64,000 nucleotides of DNA, from the NCBI RefSeq assembly GCF_027912535.1, contig NZ_CP115465.1:662001-726000 (forward strand), given 5' to 3'. Position 1 is the first letter of the stretch. Every line of letters begins with the position of its first letter. Below the pieces are notes generated by a model. It was not told where the DNA came from. It searched no databases and saw nothing but the letters and a program-made list of their open reading frames with translations. The DNA is from Brevundimonas sp. NIBR11. GTDB taxonomy: Bacteria > Pseudomonadota > Alphaproteobacteria > Caulobacterales > Caulobacteraceae. The translations under genes and the position numbers were made by a program. This document shows positions 25,271 through 35,300 of this stretch, piece by piece.

Positions 25271-25906
25271 GTGACCGATATCGATCAGACCTTCGCCGCC
25301 ACCCAGGCTCCTCCCAGCCTGCGGCGCGACGCCGTCTCGGCCTGGTGGCGCACCGGCATGGCCGCGCGTCTGAAGCGCCGCCGCATCGAGATCATGGGCC
25401 GTCATCTGGGCGTCGATTTCTTCGACGGCCCCGGCCTGTCGATCATTGATGTAGGCTGCGGTTCGGGCAAGGACTTCATCCGCCCGCTCGCCGGCACGCC
25501 CCACCGCCTGACGGGGGTGGATATCGTCGACGTCGACCTGCACCAGCCGAACTTCAACTTCATCCAGTCCGACGCCGCCCGCATCGACGTTCCCGACGGC
25601 CTCTACGACCTTGCCGTCAGCTTCGGCGTCCTCGAACACATCGAGCCGATGGAGCATCTGTGCGAGGTCGTCTCCGAAATCCGCCGCATCTCGAAACGGT
25701 TCGCAGTGGTCGTCCCCTGCGTCTCCACCCGGCTGGAGCCCCACGTCCTCAAGTTCGGCTGGCCGCTCCAGCCGGTGCGCGAACGCATCGACATCAACTA
25801 CCTCTCCGACCAGGCCTGGCTGAAGTTCGCAGGCTTCTCGCAGGCCAGGACCCACCGCTTCGACTACGTCCCCGGCCTGATCACCAACCTGATGATCGTG
25901 GGCTGA
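25271..25906 (+). CDS. Class I SAM-dependent methyltransferase
   Basis: The roughly 211-residue product contains the Rossmann SAM-binding loop LSIIDVGCGSGKDF, an acidic end of strand 2 (GVDIVDVDL), and FGVLEHIEPMEHL at strand 4, as in UbiE/COQ5-like methyltransferases. The C-terminal part VVVPCVSTRLEPHV and FDYVPGL is unspecific. The GTG at 25271 is preferred because the upstream in-frame codons give an Arg/Cys-rich stretch without family likeness. The substrate is unknown. Confidence 0.8.
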   Translation: MTDIDQTFAATQAPPSLRRDAVSAWWRTGMAARLKRRRIEIMGRHLGVDFFDGPGLSIIDVGCGSGKDFIRPLAGTPHRLTGVDIVDVDLHQPNFNFIQSDAARIDVPDGLYDLAVSFGVLEHIEPMEHLCEVVSEIRRISKRFAVVVPCVSTRLEPHVLKFGWPLQPVRERIDINYLSDQAWLKFAGFSQARTHRFDYVPGLITNLMIVG

Positions 25907-25957
25907 GCCTGATCCAGAAAGGTGTCGGCGGTTCTCCGACAAGATGAGGCTCGAATA

Positions 25958-27289
25958 TCAAGTTCGCTGGAACGGATAGAACCCGGACCCCAGTCCCAGA
26001 ATGCCGGTCAGCTCATCCAGCGCGCCCCGGCTCTCGTCGATCAGGGCCGGATCGGCCAGGTCCTTCGGCGCCAGGACGTCGCGATACCAGGTCGCCGCCC
26101 AGATGCTCAGCGCCCCGTGCAGTTCCTCGGTCAACCGCATCTCCGCATGGGTGGCCGCCAACTCCTCATCCGTCAGCACGACCCGCAGCCTCAGACACGC
26201 CGGCCCGCCGCCGTTCCGCATCGACTGGCGCACATCGACATACTCGACCCGCCCGATGGGCCCGTTCGACGCGATCAGTCCCTGCGCCACCGCATGGCTT
26301 CGCGCATTGTCCCGGGTCTCCGTCGGACAGATCAGCGTCAGCCGATCCTCGCCCGGCAGGCTGACCAGCATGGAGTTGAACAGATAGCTCGAGATCGCAT
26401 CAGCCAGCGGCAGGTCCGCCTCCGACACCTCCACGAAAACGGGCTCGAACCCCTTCGCCGCCACCCGGATCGCCGCATGGGTCCCGGCCGTATCCTCGAA
26501 AGCCAGCTCATGATGGAACAGGGTGTCCAGCGCGCCCACGCAGACCACGTCGTTGTGGAAGGTCCCGCCGGCGATCGCCGCCCGCGACTGCTGGCTCAGC
26601 ACCGCCCCCGCCGCCCCATGCCGCCGCGCGATCGCCTCCGACGCCTGCCGCGTCTGCCGGGCCGGGTAGGGGCCGTCCCACGGCTCAAAGGCGTCCCGCC
26701 CCCAGACCAGCAGGTTCACCCCCTCCGCCCCATGCTCGGCGCACAGCCGCACATGATTGGCCGCCCCCTCGTCCGCCAGATGCGCCACCGGCCACAGGGC
26801 GTCATGCACGGCGAAGCGGGTCGGATCGGGGAACAGCGCATCCAGCGCCCGCTTCGTCTGCCGATGCTCCAGCGACCGATGCAGGTTCGTATGCAGGTTC
26901 GCCGGCGTGAAATGCACCCGCCCGTCGGCGCTGTCCGCTGACGGCGTCACGGTCGCCGCATTCGCCGCCCACATCGGCGAGGCCGAACAGGCCGCCGCCG
27001 CGAAGGTCGGCGCGTCCTTCCAGGCTTTCTCCAGCACGGCGGCGTCCGAGCCCGTGATCCCCAGCCCCCTCAGGAACGGGATGTCCGGCCGCTCGTGCGG
27101 CGGCAGGACGAACTGCGGCAGGCCCAGGTCCGCCAGACGCTTCATCTTGTCGAGGCCCTGCAGCACGGCCGCGCGTGGATTCGACGCCTGCCCCGCGTTC
27201 AGGCTCGCCGCCAGATTCCCCGGGCTCAGCCCCGCATAGGAATGCGTCGGCCCGATCAGCCCGTCGGCATTGGCCTCGACGGCGCTCAA
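25958..27289 (-). CDS. astB: N-succinylarginine dihydrolase
   Basis: The 443-residue product is AstB: it has GLIGPTHSYAGLSPGN at the start, VHFTPANLHTNLHRSLE, the active-site His region GGTFHNDVV and the Cys nucleophile in NGGGPACLRLRV. It converts N2-succinylarginine to N2-succinylornithine with release of ammonia and CO2, step two of the AST pathway. It is the last gene of a four-gene operon, and its ATG overlaps the astD stop by four bases. Confidence 0.96.
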   Translation of the reverse strand: MSAVEANADGLIGPTHSYAGLSPGNLAASLNAGQASNPRAAVLQGLDKMKRLADLGLPQFVLPPHERPDIPFLRGLGITGSDAAVLEKAWKDAPTFAAAACSASPMWAANAATVTPSADSADGRVHFTPANLHTNLHRSLEHRQTKRALDALFPDPTRFAVHDALWPVAHLADEGAANHVRLCAEHGAEGVNLLVWGRDAFEPWDGPYPARQTRQASEAIARRHGAAGAVLSQQSRAAIAGGTFHNDVVCVGALDTLFHHELAFEDTAGTHAAIRVAAKGFEPVFVEVSEADLPLADAISSYLFNSMLVSLPGEDRLTLICPTETRDNARSHAVAQGLIASNGPIGRVEYVDVRQSMRNGGGPACLRLRVVLTDEELAATHAEMRLTEELHGALSIWAATWYRDVLAPKDLADPALIDESRGALDELTGILGLGSGFYPFQRT

Positions 27290-28749
27290 CGAAGCCCCCG
27301 AATTTCGCCCTCGATGTTCTTCACCGCGCCCGCCTCGAAACTGGCGACCGGATAGGCGCAGTAGTCGGCGGCGTACCAGGCGCTCGGCCGGTGGTTGCCG
27401 CTGTCGCCCAGCCCCCCGAACGGCATGTCGCCCGCCGCCCCGGTCGTCGGCCGATTGAAGTTCACCACCCCCGCCCGGATCCGCCGGATGAACACGTCCC
27501 AGTTCTTCGGATCATCGCTGACCAGCCCCGCCGACAGCCCGTACCGCGTCGCATTGGCCTCTTCGATCGCATCCTCGAACGAGCCCACCCGCGTCACCGA
27601 CAGGAAGGGCGCGAACATCTCTTCGTCCGGCACGTCGACGCCGGTCACGTCGATGATGGCCGGCTTCACGAAGGCTCCCGGCAGATTCCCTACCGGCCCC
27701 GACCCCCGGATCACCCTGGCCCCCCGATCGATCCGCTGCTGCAGCGCCGCCAGCGCCTGCTCCGCCGCCCGCTGCGAGATCAGCGGCCCGCCGTACGGCT
27801 CCGGCGTCTGGTCCCAGGCCCCGAAGATCAGCCGGTCCACCAGCGCATCCACCGCCGCCACGATGGCGTCGCCCTGAGCCCCTTCCGGCACGATCAACCG
27901 CCGCGCGCACGAACACCGCTGCCCCGTCGTCACGAAGGCCGACTGCACCACGATCCCGGCCACGGCCTCTGCGTCCGCTGCATCCCAGACCACCAGCGGA
28001 TTGTTGCCGCCCAGCTCCAGCGCCAGGATCACATGCGGATTGTCGGCGAACTTGCGTCGGAAATGCGCGCCTGCCGCGCCCGACCCGGTGAACATCAGCG
28101 CATCGATCGGCTGGTCCAGCAGGGCCGCGCCGAGGTCGCGTCCGCCCTGCACCAGGTTGAACACCCCGGCCGGCAGCCCCGCCTCCTCGAAGCATTCCGC
28201 CATCAGCTGACCCGTATGCGGCGTCTCCTCCGACGGCTTGAACACGACCGTGTCCCCCGCCAGCAGGGCCGGCACGATATGGCCGTTCGGCAGATGGCCC
28301 GGAAAGTTGAACGGTCCCAGCACCGCAGCCACCCCGTGCGGCCGATGCCTCAGCGTCGCCGACCCGAACGCCGTCTCCGCCGTCCGTTCGCCGGTCCGCT
28401 CGTCATAGGCGCGGATAGAGATGTCGACCTTGCCCGCCATCGACCCCAGCTCGGCGGTGGTCTCCCACAGCGCCTTGCCGGTCTCGCGGCTGATCGCTTC
28501 GGCCATCGCCGGCGCCCGCTCTTTCAAGACGGCCTGATACCGTTTCATTGCCGCGATCCGCTCGGCGCGCGGTCGGTCGGCCCAGTCTGGGAAGGCGGCC
28601 CGCGCCGCCTCGACCGCCGCCGCCACCTGCGCTCCCGACGCCTCGTTCCCGCGCCAGACCCGCGCCTCGGTCGCCGGATCGAAGGAGGCGAACCCGTCGC
28701 CCCCGCCCTCGACCCAGGCGCCGTTCAGATAGAGTTTGCCGTCGCTCAT
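27286..28749 (-). CDS. astD: Succinylglutamate-semialdehyde dehydrogenase
   Basis: The 487-residue product belongs to the aldehyde dehydrogenase superfamily. It has the catalytic Cys region TTGQRCSCARRLIV, the Glu-containing LELGGNNP, and FNFPGHLPNGHIVPALLAGD as in AstD. It oxidises N-succinylglutamate semialdehyde with NAD(P). The N-terminus MSDGKLYLNGAWVEG is typical. The start overlaps the astA stop (ATGA), and the end overlaps the astB start. Pathway position is step four, so an AstC aminotransferase must be supplied from elsewhere. Confidence 0.95.
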   Translation of the reverse strand: MSDGKLYLNGAWVEGGGDGFASFDPATEARVWRGNEASGAQVAAAVEAARAAFPDWADRPRAERIAAMKRYQAVLKERAPAMAEAISRETGKALWETTAELGSMAGKVDISIRAYDERTGERTAETAFGSATLRHRPHGVAAVLGPFNFPGHLPNGHIVPALLAGDTVVFKPSEETPHTGQLMAECFEEAGLPAGVFNLVQGGRDLGAALLDQPIDALMFTGSGAAGAHFRRKFADNPHVILALELGGNNPLVVWDAADAEAVAGIVVQSAFVTTGQRCSCARRLIVPEGAQGDAIVAAVDALVDRLIFGAWDQTPEPYGGPLISQRAAEQALAALQQRIDRGARVIRGSGPVGNLPGAFVKPAIIDVTGVDVPDEEMFAPFLSVTRVGSFEDAIEEANATRYGLSAGLVSDDPKNWDVFIRRIRAGVVNFNRPTTGAAGDMPFGGLGDSGNHRPSAWYAADYCAYPVASFEAGAVKNIEGEIRGLR

Positions 28750-29753
28750 GACTTCACCCGCACCACATCGCCGTCCCGCACCTTCAGCGCCGCCGCCGTC
28801 TCGGGCGACAGATGCACGGTCTCCCCCTCGATCAGCGCCTTGGCCCTGACGGCCCGGAAGGCCTCCACGCTGTCGGTCGAGACCAGCGCCGGCAGCTCCG
28901 CCTCGAACTCTTCCGTCACCACGACCTCCAGCCGCCGCGCATCCCGCACTGTCCGGATGTGATCCCGGGGACAGGTCACCGTCGGCCCGGCGTCGAAGAT
29001 GTCCACCAGCCCGTTCGGCCGGAACCCTTCGCTTTCCAGCAGCGCCATCGCCGCCACCCCTTGCGGATGCACCTTGCCGATCACCGCCCGCGCCGGCTCG
29101 GGCAACAGATCGACATAGATCGGATGGCGCGGCGCCAAATCCAGGATGAATTGCTTGTCCGTCGACCCCGTCATCATGTCCGCCTGGTCGAAGGGCATGG
29201 GGAAGAATTTGTGCGCCACATGATCCCAGAACGGACAGGCGCCGTCCGGCGTGAACACCCCCCGCAGCTCGGCCAGCACCGTCTCGGCGAAGAGCGCAGG
29301 CTCGGCCCCGATCAGCATGTAGCGCGACTGCGACAGCAACCGCCCAGCGCCGCCCTTGCGCCGATCCGCCTTCAGGAACAGCGACCCCACCTCGGTCCAT
29401 CCAGAGCACTCGTTGACCAGCGTCAGCGTCTGGTGATCCAGCCGGATTCCCAGCGACGGCGACTGCGCCGGATTGTTCGAGATCCGGAACGAGAAGAACG
29501 GCCGCTTCAGCCCGACCGTCGCCTTGACGCTGGCGATCCCGTCGACGTCGCCGGTGTCGGTCTCCTCCATCATCAGGGTGAACCAGCGCTCCTGCACGGG
29601 CAGGCCGCCGGTGAAGCTGTCGCGGCTGACGTCCAGCCGCTCCGACAACTGGTCCGGATCTTCGGGCAGGCTGGTGAACCCCGGCCCCGACAGGATGGCC
29701 AGTTCCAGCAGATGATCGAGGTCGGCGGGGCCGGCGGGACGAACGACGAGCAT
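28746..29753 (-). CDS. astA: Arginine N-succinyltransferase
   Basis: The 335-residue AstA starts MLVVRPAGPADLDHLLELA. It has the family stretches GPGFTSLPED, RYMLIGAEPALFAETVLAELRG and CPFWDHVAHKFFPM. It transfers succinyl from succinyl-CoA to the alpha-amino group of arginine, the first step of the AST route, which feeds glutamate. It is two bases from the stop of the M20 hydrolase upstream and overlaps astD downstream. Confidence 0.95.
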   Translation of the reverse strand: MLVVRPAGPADLDHLLELAILSGPGFTSLPEDPDQLSERLDVSRDSFTGGLPVQERWFTLMMEETDTGDVDGIASVKATVGLKRPFFSFRISNNPAQSPSLGIRLDHQTLTLVNECSGWTEVGSLFLKADRRKGGAGRLLSQSRYMLIGAEPALFAETVLAELRGVFTPDGACPFWDHVAHKFFPMPFDQADMMTGSTDKQFILDLAPRHPIYVDLLPEPARAVIGKVHPQGVAAMALLESEGFRPNGLVDIFDAGPTVTCPRDHIRTVRDARRLEVVVTEEFEAELPALVSTDSVEAFRAVRAKALIEGETVHLSPETAAALKVRDGDVVRVKS

Positions 29754-29755
29754 GC

Positions 29756-31006
29756 TTACAGGGTCTCCAGACGCAGCCGTTTCAGCCGCTCCGCATCGAT
29801 CTCGCCCGACGCGATCTTGCACAGCATCAGACAGGACAACGACGCCCGCTCGACGAAGCTGTCGGGCCAGGCGAACTCTTCCGACGAATGGATCAGCCCG
29901 CCGCGCACGCCCAGCGTATCGATGTTGGGCAGGCCCGCCGCATGCAGATTGTTGCCCTCGCACACCCCGCCCGACGGGGACCAGGCGATGGCCTGACCCA
30001 GCAGCGCGCCGGTCTCCCGCACCGCCTCGAACAGGGCCGTCTGCGACGCATCCATCGGCTTGGGCGCCCGCGTCATCCCGCCGTGCAGGTTCAGGCTCAG
30101 CCCCTCGAACGGCGGCGCGGCGACGATCTCCTGGATCGCATCGACGACCCAGGCCGCGCTCTGCGCATCAGGAACCCGCACATTGAAACGCACGACCGCA
30201 TTGTCGGCCACGACGTTCAGAGGCCCGCCGCCGGCGATGCGCGCCACATTGACCGTCACCCCCTCGCGCCGCCCATTGAGCCCGTGCAGGGCCGCCGCGA
30301 TCATCGCCGCGCCCGCGACCGCATTCGCCCCCTCGTGGAAGGCCCGGCCCGCATGGGCCGCCTTGCCAGTGACGATCAGGTGGAAATTCCCGCTGCCCTT
30401 ACGCGCCCCCGCCAGGGTCCCGTCCGCCAGCGCCGGCTCATAGGTCATCCCCACATGCCCGCGCGCGCCGAGTTCGGCCAGCAGCGGCGCCGAGGCCGGC
30501 GACCCGATCTCCTCGTCCGGCGAAAGCAGCACGGTCCAGCCGACCCGCTCGCGTTCCGGATGGGTCTCGAACGCCGCCAACGCCCCCAGCATCACCGAAA
30601 TCCCGCCCTTCATGTCGGCGATCCCCGGCCCGTTCAGGGCCCCGTCGGGCCGCGTCGCCACGCTCTGAAACGCGCTGTCCGCCGAATAGACGGTGTCATA
30701 GTGCCCGGTCAGCACGACCTGGATCGGCGCCTCCGGCCGCGCCGTGATCTTCAGCGCATCGGCCCGCGCCTGAGGCTTTACCGCCCCGTCGTCACCGACC
30801 GTCGAGAACCCCTGCGTCGGAATGCGCCGGACCTCGGCCGGCAGTGTCGCCGCCTCGGCCTCCAGCAGTCCCAGCATGGTCTGGAGCCCATCCGCATGAT
30901 CGCTGCCGGAGTTGACGTTCGCCCACCGCACCGCGCGGTCGATCAGATCGGCCTCGCCCCGCCCGACCAGGTCGAGGGCGGCCTGATCCTGTGGGAGAAT
31001 CCGCAT
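29756..31006 (-). CDS. M20 family amidohydrolase of the AST operon
   Basis: The 416-residue product is a dinuclear-zinc M20 peptidase/deacylase of the ArgE/DapE/CPG2 type. It shows LTGHYDTVYSADS (His, Asp), GIADMKGGISVML (bridging Asp), LLSPDEEIGSPAS (Glu pair) and the dimerisation domain near residues 190-305. It is the first gene of the operon with astA, astD and astB, only two bases before astA. The usual AstE (M14 family) is absent here, so this enzyme may perform the last step, removal of succinyl from N-succinylglutamate. That is inference, and an acetylornithine-type deacylase is the alternative. The ATG at 31006 is followed by a normal MRILPQDQAALD start. Confidence 0.85.
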   Translation of the reverse strand: MRILPQDQAALDLVGRGEADLIDRAVRWANVNSGSDHADGLQTMLGLLEAEAATLPAEVRRIPTQGFSTVGDDGAVKPQARADALKITARPEAPIQVVLTGHYDTVYSADSAFQSVATRPDGALNGPGIADMKGGISVMLGALAAFETHPERERVGWTVLLSPDEEIGSPASAPLLAELGARGHVGMTYEPALADGTLAGARKGSGNFHLIVTGKAAHAGRAFHEGANAVAGAAMIAAALHGLNGRREGVTVNVARIAGGGPLNVVADNAVVRFNVRVPDAQSAAWVVDAIQEIVAAPPFEGLSLNLHGGMTRAPKPMDASQTALFEAVRETGALLGQAIAWSPSGGVCEGNNLHAAGLPNIDTLGVRGGLIHSSEEFAWPDSFVERASLSCLMLCKIASGEIDAERLKRLRLETL

Positions 31007-31079
31007 CCCGGGATGTTTAGCCGTGCCGGGCGGAAAGGTGAAGCGGTCACCCTCCCGGCGGGAGAGGGTTGTCTGCGCC

Positions 31080-31595
31080 ATACCCATCAACGGACACCCG
31101 AATTCGACCAACGAATTCAACGCCCGGCTCTGATTAAGGCCTTTATCGCAGGCGCCCTGGATTCCTCCGTTACACTGCTCGCATCCCGTCGTTGGGGAAG
31201 GCGTCCTGGGCCCAGGACCCGGACGTGCGGCGGGGCCGATCGTAGCGGGTAGTAGTGGAGGGAGCCAACGATTTGGCTCCCGAAGCGAATGTCCGAGGGG
31301 CGTGAAACCTCGGAGCCCGGCGGGCCTGAGCCCGCCGCCCGTCGCGGGCCTATCGCCTGAGGGTCCAAAGGACCCGGGACCTGTGCCGACCTTCGCCGAG
31401 GCGGAGAGACCGGCCCTCCCGGGGTGTCCGTACACCCGCTGGGGGACGCTCGCGGACCCGGTCGGGGACGGAGCCTCGGCGCGAGCCGAAAAACATTTCA
31501 TCGGTCCCCGTAACGCGAAAGCAGGGGGCCACCTCGGTTCCGGGCGACCGCCCAGGCTCCGTCGACTTCCCCAACCCGTTCGCAGCGGAGGAGCG
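31080..31595 (+). repeat. Structured repeat element A, copy 1 (candidate ncRNA)
   Basis: This non-coding stretch has a near-identical inverted copy at 44746-45222. The core 31191-31575 is closed by GTTGGGGAAG pairing with CTTCCCCAAC (31566-31575). Inside lie hairpins with stems at 31203-31218 (16-base palindrome), 31261-31280, 31319-31336, 31361-31375, 31422-31437, 31477-31488 (GCGA loop), 31506-31527 (inner GAAA loop) and 31542-31553. A further 10-bp helix, GACGGAGCCT with AGGCTCCGTC (31467-31476 / 31554-31563), encloses the last three. GNRA loops occur on the plus strand, so that is the likely RNA strand. Open frames crossing it are low-complexity and differ in context. I know no Rfam class with these features. 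Confidence 0.7.
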
Positions 31596-31620
31596 ATGAG
31601 GCGTGTCTGAACATCAGTAT

Positions 31621-31772
31621 CTCCCTCCCCCTCGGGGGAGGGTGGCCGGAGCGGAGCGGAGGTCGGGTGGGGACGGCAAGGCAAGGCTCACGTACAGCCC
31701 GTCGCCGCGTGACCCTTTCGCCCCCACCCCCTCGCTGCGCGAGGACCCTCCCCGCCGTGGGGAAGGGAGAAG
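31621..31772. repeat. Intergenic palindromic repeat, family B copy 2
   Basis: The sequence begins CTCCCTCCCCCTCGGGGGAGGG, carries GGCCGGAGCGGAGCGGAGGTCGGGTGGGG and GGCAAGGCAAGGCT, and ends CCTCGCTGCGCGAGGACCCTCCCC with GGGGAAGGGAG. Arms pair with each other and match family B copy 1 (17417-17563) in order. It lies between element A and the small membrane protein gene, and nothing in it looks coding. The interval 31007-31843 holds no gene: element A, this repeat and a short leader fill it. Confidence 0.7.
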
Positions 31773-31843
31773 GATCGAACCGTCGCAGTTGCACACGCCT
31801 TCCACCCATGTAAAACTCACTTGTCATCTTGGAGGAACGACAC

Positions 31844-32356
31844 ATGAGCTGGCTGAAAGCGATGAACCCCTCGACCCCGATCACGACCGAGGCCGAGGCC
31901 GAACGCGCGGCGAAGGCCAGCGCGATCTCGATCATGATCGGCGTCGTCGTCGGCCTGGTCGGCCTGGCCTGGACCTTCGCCAATCCGCAGATCATGCAGG
32001 ACGCCATGGCCAACGCCGGCGGCGGCGAACTGGGCCAGGCCCAGATGCAGGCCGCCAGTCAGATCGCCATGTACACGGCCGGCTTCATGGTCCTGCTTCA
32101 GGTGATCTTCGGCTTCGTCCAGTGGCGCCGTCCGGGCAAGTTCATCGCCATCCTGTTCCTGGTCCTTCTGGCCTACGGGATCGTCTCGACCGCCGCGACG
32201 CCGCTTCTGGCCGGCTCCATGCCGAACATGCCGCACATCCCGGCCTGGCAGATCGCCCTGTCGCTGGTGATCATGGTCATCCAGGTCGTGCTTCACGTCA
32301 CCGGCCTGAAGGGCATCAAGGCGCTGGACCGCATCCAGATGGAGCAGGCGCGCTAG
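31844..32356 (+). CDS. Hypothetical four-helix membrane protein
   Basis: The 170-residue product has four hydrophobic helices (about residues 30-50, 76-97, 105-128 and 141-160) and a polar N-terminus with TTEAEAERAAKAS. A QAQMQAASQ loop lies between helices 1 and 2. No catalytic motif is visible and I recognise no family. ATG at 31844 has GGAGG eight bases upstream (TTGGAGGAACGACAC). Its last four bases overlap the convergent tamB. It is the next gene downstream of element A on the same strand. Confidence 0.75.
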   Translation: MSWLKAMNPSTPITTEAEAERAAKASAISIMIGVVVGLVGLAWTFANPQIMQDAMANAGGGELGQAQMQAASQIAMYTAGFMVLLQVIFGFVQWRRPGKFIAILFLVLLAYGIVSTAATPLLAGSMPNMPHIPAWQIALSLVIMVIQVVLHVTGLKGIKALDRIQMEQAR

Positions 32357-35300
32357 TCGGCATCCTGATCTGACCGATTGGGCCGTCGGTCCTGTGCGCC
32401 CGTGCCGGGCACGCGGGATTGGCGGCGCCAGCGGATCGACAAGGTGGCGTCGCCCTGTCCGCCGAACTCGGAGCTGATGGCCAGGTTCCTGCGGACCTGC
32501 CACTCCACGTTCACCGCCGCCCCGCCTTCGCCGCCGCCGATGATCTCCAGGTAGACGTCGTCGGTGATGTAGCGCCCGCCGGCCACCGTCAGGGCCGAGG
32601 CCTCGCCCCCGAACGACAGCCGGTCCAGGCCGGCCAGTTCGCGCAAGTTTCCGATCACATCGAACCCGCCGCCGCCCGCCAGGGACGCGACGCCCGCCGC
32701 CAGCTGAGCCGCCTCGAAAGGCGACAGCTGGGACGCCGAGCGGCCGAACAGCACCTGCGACAGGATCTCGTCCTGGGGCAGGGCAGGGGTCGAGGTCAGC
32801 AGGATTTCGGGCCGCGCCGCCGTCCCGGTCACCCGGATCGTCGCCGTCAGGGCCGGATCCTCGCGCACCGCCGACAGGTTCAGCCGGATACGGTTCGGAT
32901 CGGTCGACAGCGAGACCGAGCCCCGGTCGTCGAAGACGAACCGCTTGCCGGCGAACTCGTAGTCGCCGCGCACCACATTGGCGGTCCCGGTCAGTTGCGG
33001 CTGGGCGATCGTGCCCCGGACCCGGGCGTTCACATTGAGGAGGACATTCAGGCCCCGACCCGCGACCTGCACATTGCCGCCCCGCGACCGCAGGCGGATG
33101 TCCATGCCGATCTGCGGCCCTCGACTGCGGCTGTTGTCTTCGGCCTCGACCGGATCGCCGCCTGGGCGGTTGATCTCGACGACGTCCATGCCGACGATGC
33201 CGCTCGACCCCGGCGGATTGGCCTCGATCCGGGCCTCGTCGATGACGATCTCGCCGGCCAGCTGAATGTTGCCGTCGGCGGCGCGGACCACGGTCAACGG
33301 ACCCGACGCCCGACCTTCGGCGATGTCGTTGTCGATGATCTTGAAGCGCGTCAGGGCCAGCTCGAAATTCGACCCCGACCCTTCGCGCAGTCCGATCCGG
33401 CCGTCGCCCGACACCGTCCCGCCCGACCCGTCGGTGGCGGTGAAGGTCTGGATCAGGGCCGTCGTGTCGTCGAACCGGCTGTTCAACGTCATGTCGTCGA
33501 GCGTCAGCCCAACCCCGTTGTCGCGGAACCGTCCGTTCTCCAGGTTCAGCCGCCCGTTGATGAGGGGCGCGGCCAGGGTCCCGCCCAGCGTCGCCGACCC
33601 GTCGACCTGTCCGGCCAGGGTCCGCTCGCCGCCGAAGAAGACGTCCCAGATCGGCTGGATCTGGCCCTGCACATCGACCTCGCCCGACATGGGCCGGGTT
33701 CGGGCGATGGCCAGCCGCAGCGGCGCGGCCGACGCCTCGACCGGCAGGGTGACATCGGCCGTGGCCCTGACCGCATCGGTCCCGGCCGCATTGGCCTGGA
33801 TCCGCAGCGTGTCGTTGACCAGGGTCGCGGTGACCGCGCCATCGACCGACAGCCCTCTCGGCGCATCCACGCTGCGCAACTGGGCCAGGTTGACGTTTGC
33901 CGACCCCGACAGGTCGTCGCCCGACCCCCGCAGCGAGATGCGGCCGGTGACCCGCCCCCTCAGGTCCGGCGCGATGGAGCCCAGTTCGACGCTGGTCAGG
34001 TCGGCCTGGATCACGGCGGCGTCGGAATCCTGACGCACCTCGCCCATCAGCACGCCGCCTCCGACCGACAGGTCCAAACGGGCCACCCGTCCGTCTCCGG
34101 CCAGGGCGATCACCGCCGGATTACGGGTGGAGAAGGCGACGTCCCGCACCTTGCCGGCCCCGCTCAGGGTCACGCTCTGGGCCTCGCCCCGGCGCGAGTA
34201 GACGCCGGATCCGTCGAACGACACCGGGGTTCCGCCGCCCACATCGGCCTTCACCGTGAACGGCAGCCGGTTCAGCGTGCCGCGGCCGTCCAGCTCAATC
34301 GTCCGGATCACGTAGGTCGATCCGGCCAGGCGGATGTTCGAGCCGGTCACATCGACGATGGCCGTGTCGCCCGCCCCCTCCGTCAACCGGATGCGCCCAT
34401 CCGCCGTCCCTGAGGCCAGGAAGGCGCCCGGTCTGGCGGTGAAGGTCAGGTCGGCGCTCGACGGCGTATTGTTCGCCAACGCCAGTGCTCCCTGCGCCGT
34501 CACGCCACCGGCGTTCAGGTCCACATCCGAAAGCCGGATCTGGTTGCCGCCGAGGAAGAAGTTCCCTGCCGCCCGGGCCGGTCCGTAGTTCGACCCGGCG
34601 GTCATCACGACCCGCCCGTCCGAGGCGTCGGCGCCCTTGCGGAAGCTCAGCACCAGGTCGGCGTCGGTCAGGGTCAGCGGCCCCGCCTTCACGCTGCCGA
34701 AGGCTGCGGTCAGGTCGATACGCGGCTGAGCGAGGGTGCCGGTCAGGGCGCCTTCGCCGGTCATGGCCCCGTCGATGGCCACCGGCCCGACGCCGAAGGG
34801 ACCGCGGGCGTTCCAGTCCAGGGCCAGCCTCAGACGCCCCTGCGGCTCGATCAGTCCCCGGGCCGAGGCCGTGCCCGCCGCTCCCGTCAGGACGCCCTGC
34901 TCGATCGCGATCTTGCCGCCGTCGAGGTTACCCGCGAGCTGCAACCGGGGCGTGGCGCCCAGCAGCCGGTCCAACTCAGCCATGCCGGTGGCCAGCCGTC
35001 CGCCTCGCCCGTCGAAGGTCAGGACCCAGGGCGCGCCGCTGCGAGCCGAGGACGCCTGGATCGGTCCGCCGAAGGTCCCACGGGCTCCAGGCCGGATGCG
35101 ACCCACGTCGGTGATCTCGGCCCGTCCCCGGAAGCCTAGCCCGCCGGTCAGTCCGCGTCCGCCGGAGCCGTTCAGGATCAGGGCCTGACCCTTCACATCG
35201 ATCTTCCGCAAGAGGATCGCGCCGTCCGTCAGGCGCGACGCCTCGAACGCGAGGCGCGGCGCGGCCCCGAGGAGAGCGCCCACGATGCCCTCGCTCCGAC

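Noticed and set aside
31191..31575. Element A as a group II intron or RNase P RNA
   Set aside because: A GTGCG occurs near 31225, but no domain V-like hairpin or reverse transcriptase is present, and the conserved RNase P cores I know are absent.
31302..31610. Short frames crossing element A in both copies (for example 31302-31610 and 44706-45038)
   Set aside because: The same peptide appears in both because the DNA is repeated, but starts and ends differ by context, there is no ribosome binding site, and hairpins explain the conservation better.
29756..31684. Upstream extension of the M20 hydrolase through element A
   Set aside because: The frame is open by chance through the repeat. The M20 fold begins at the ATG at 31006.
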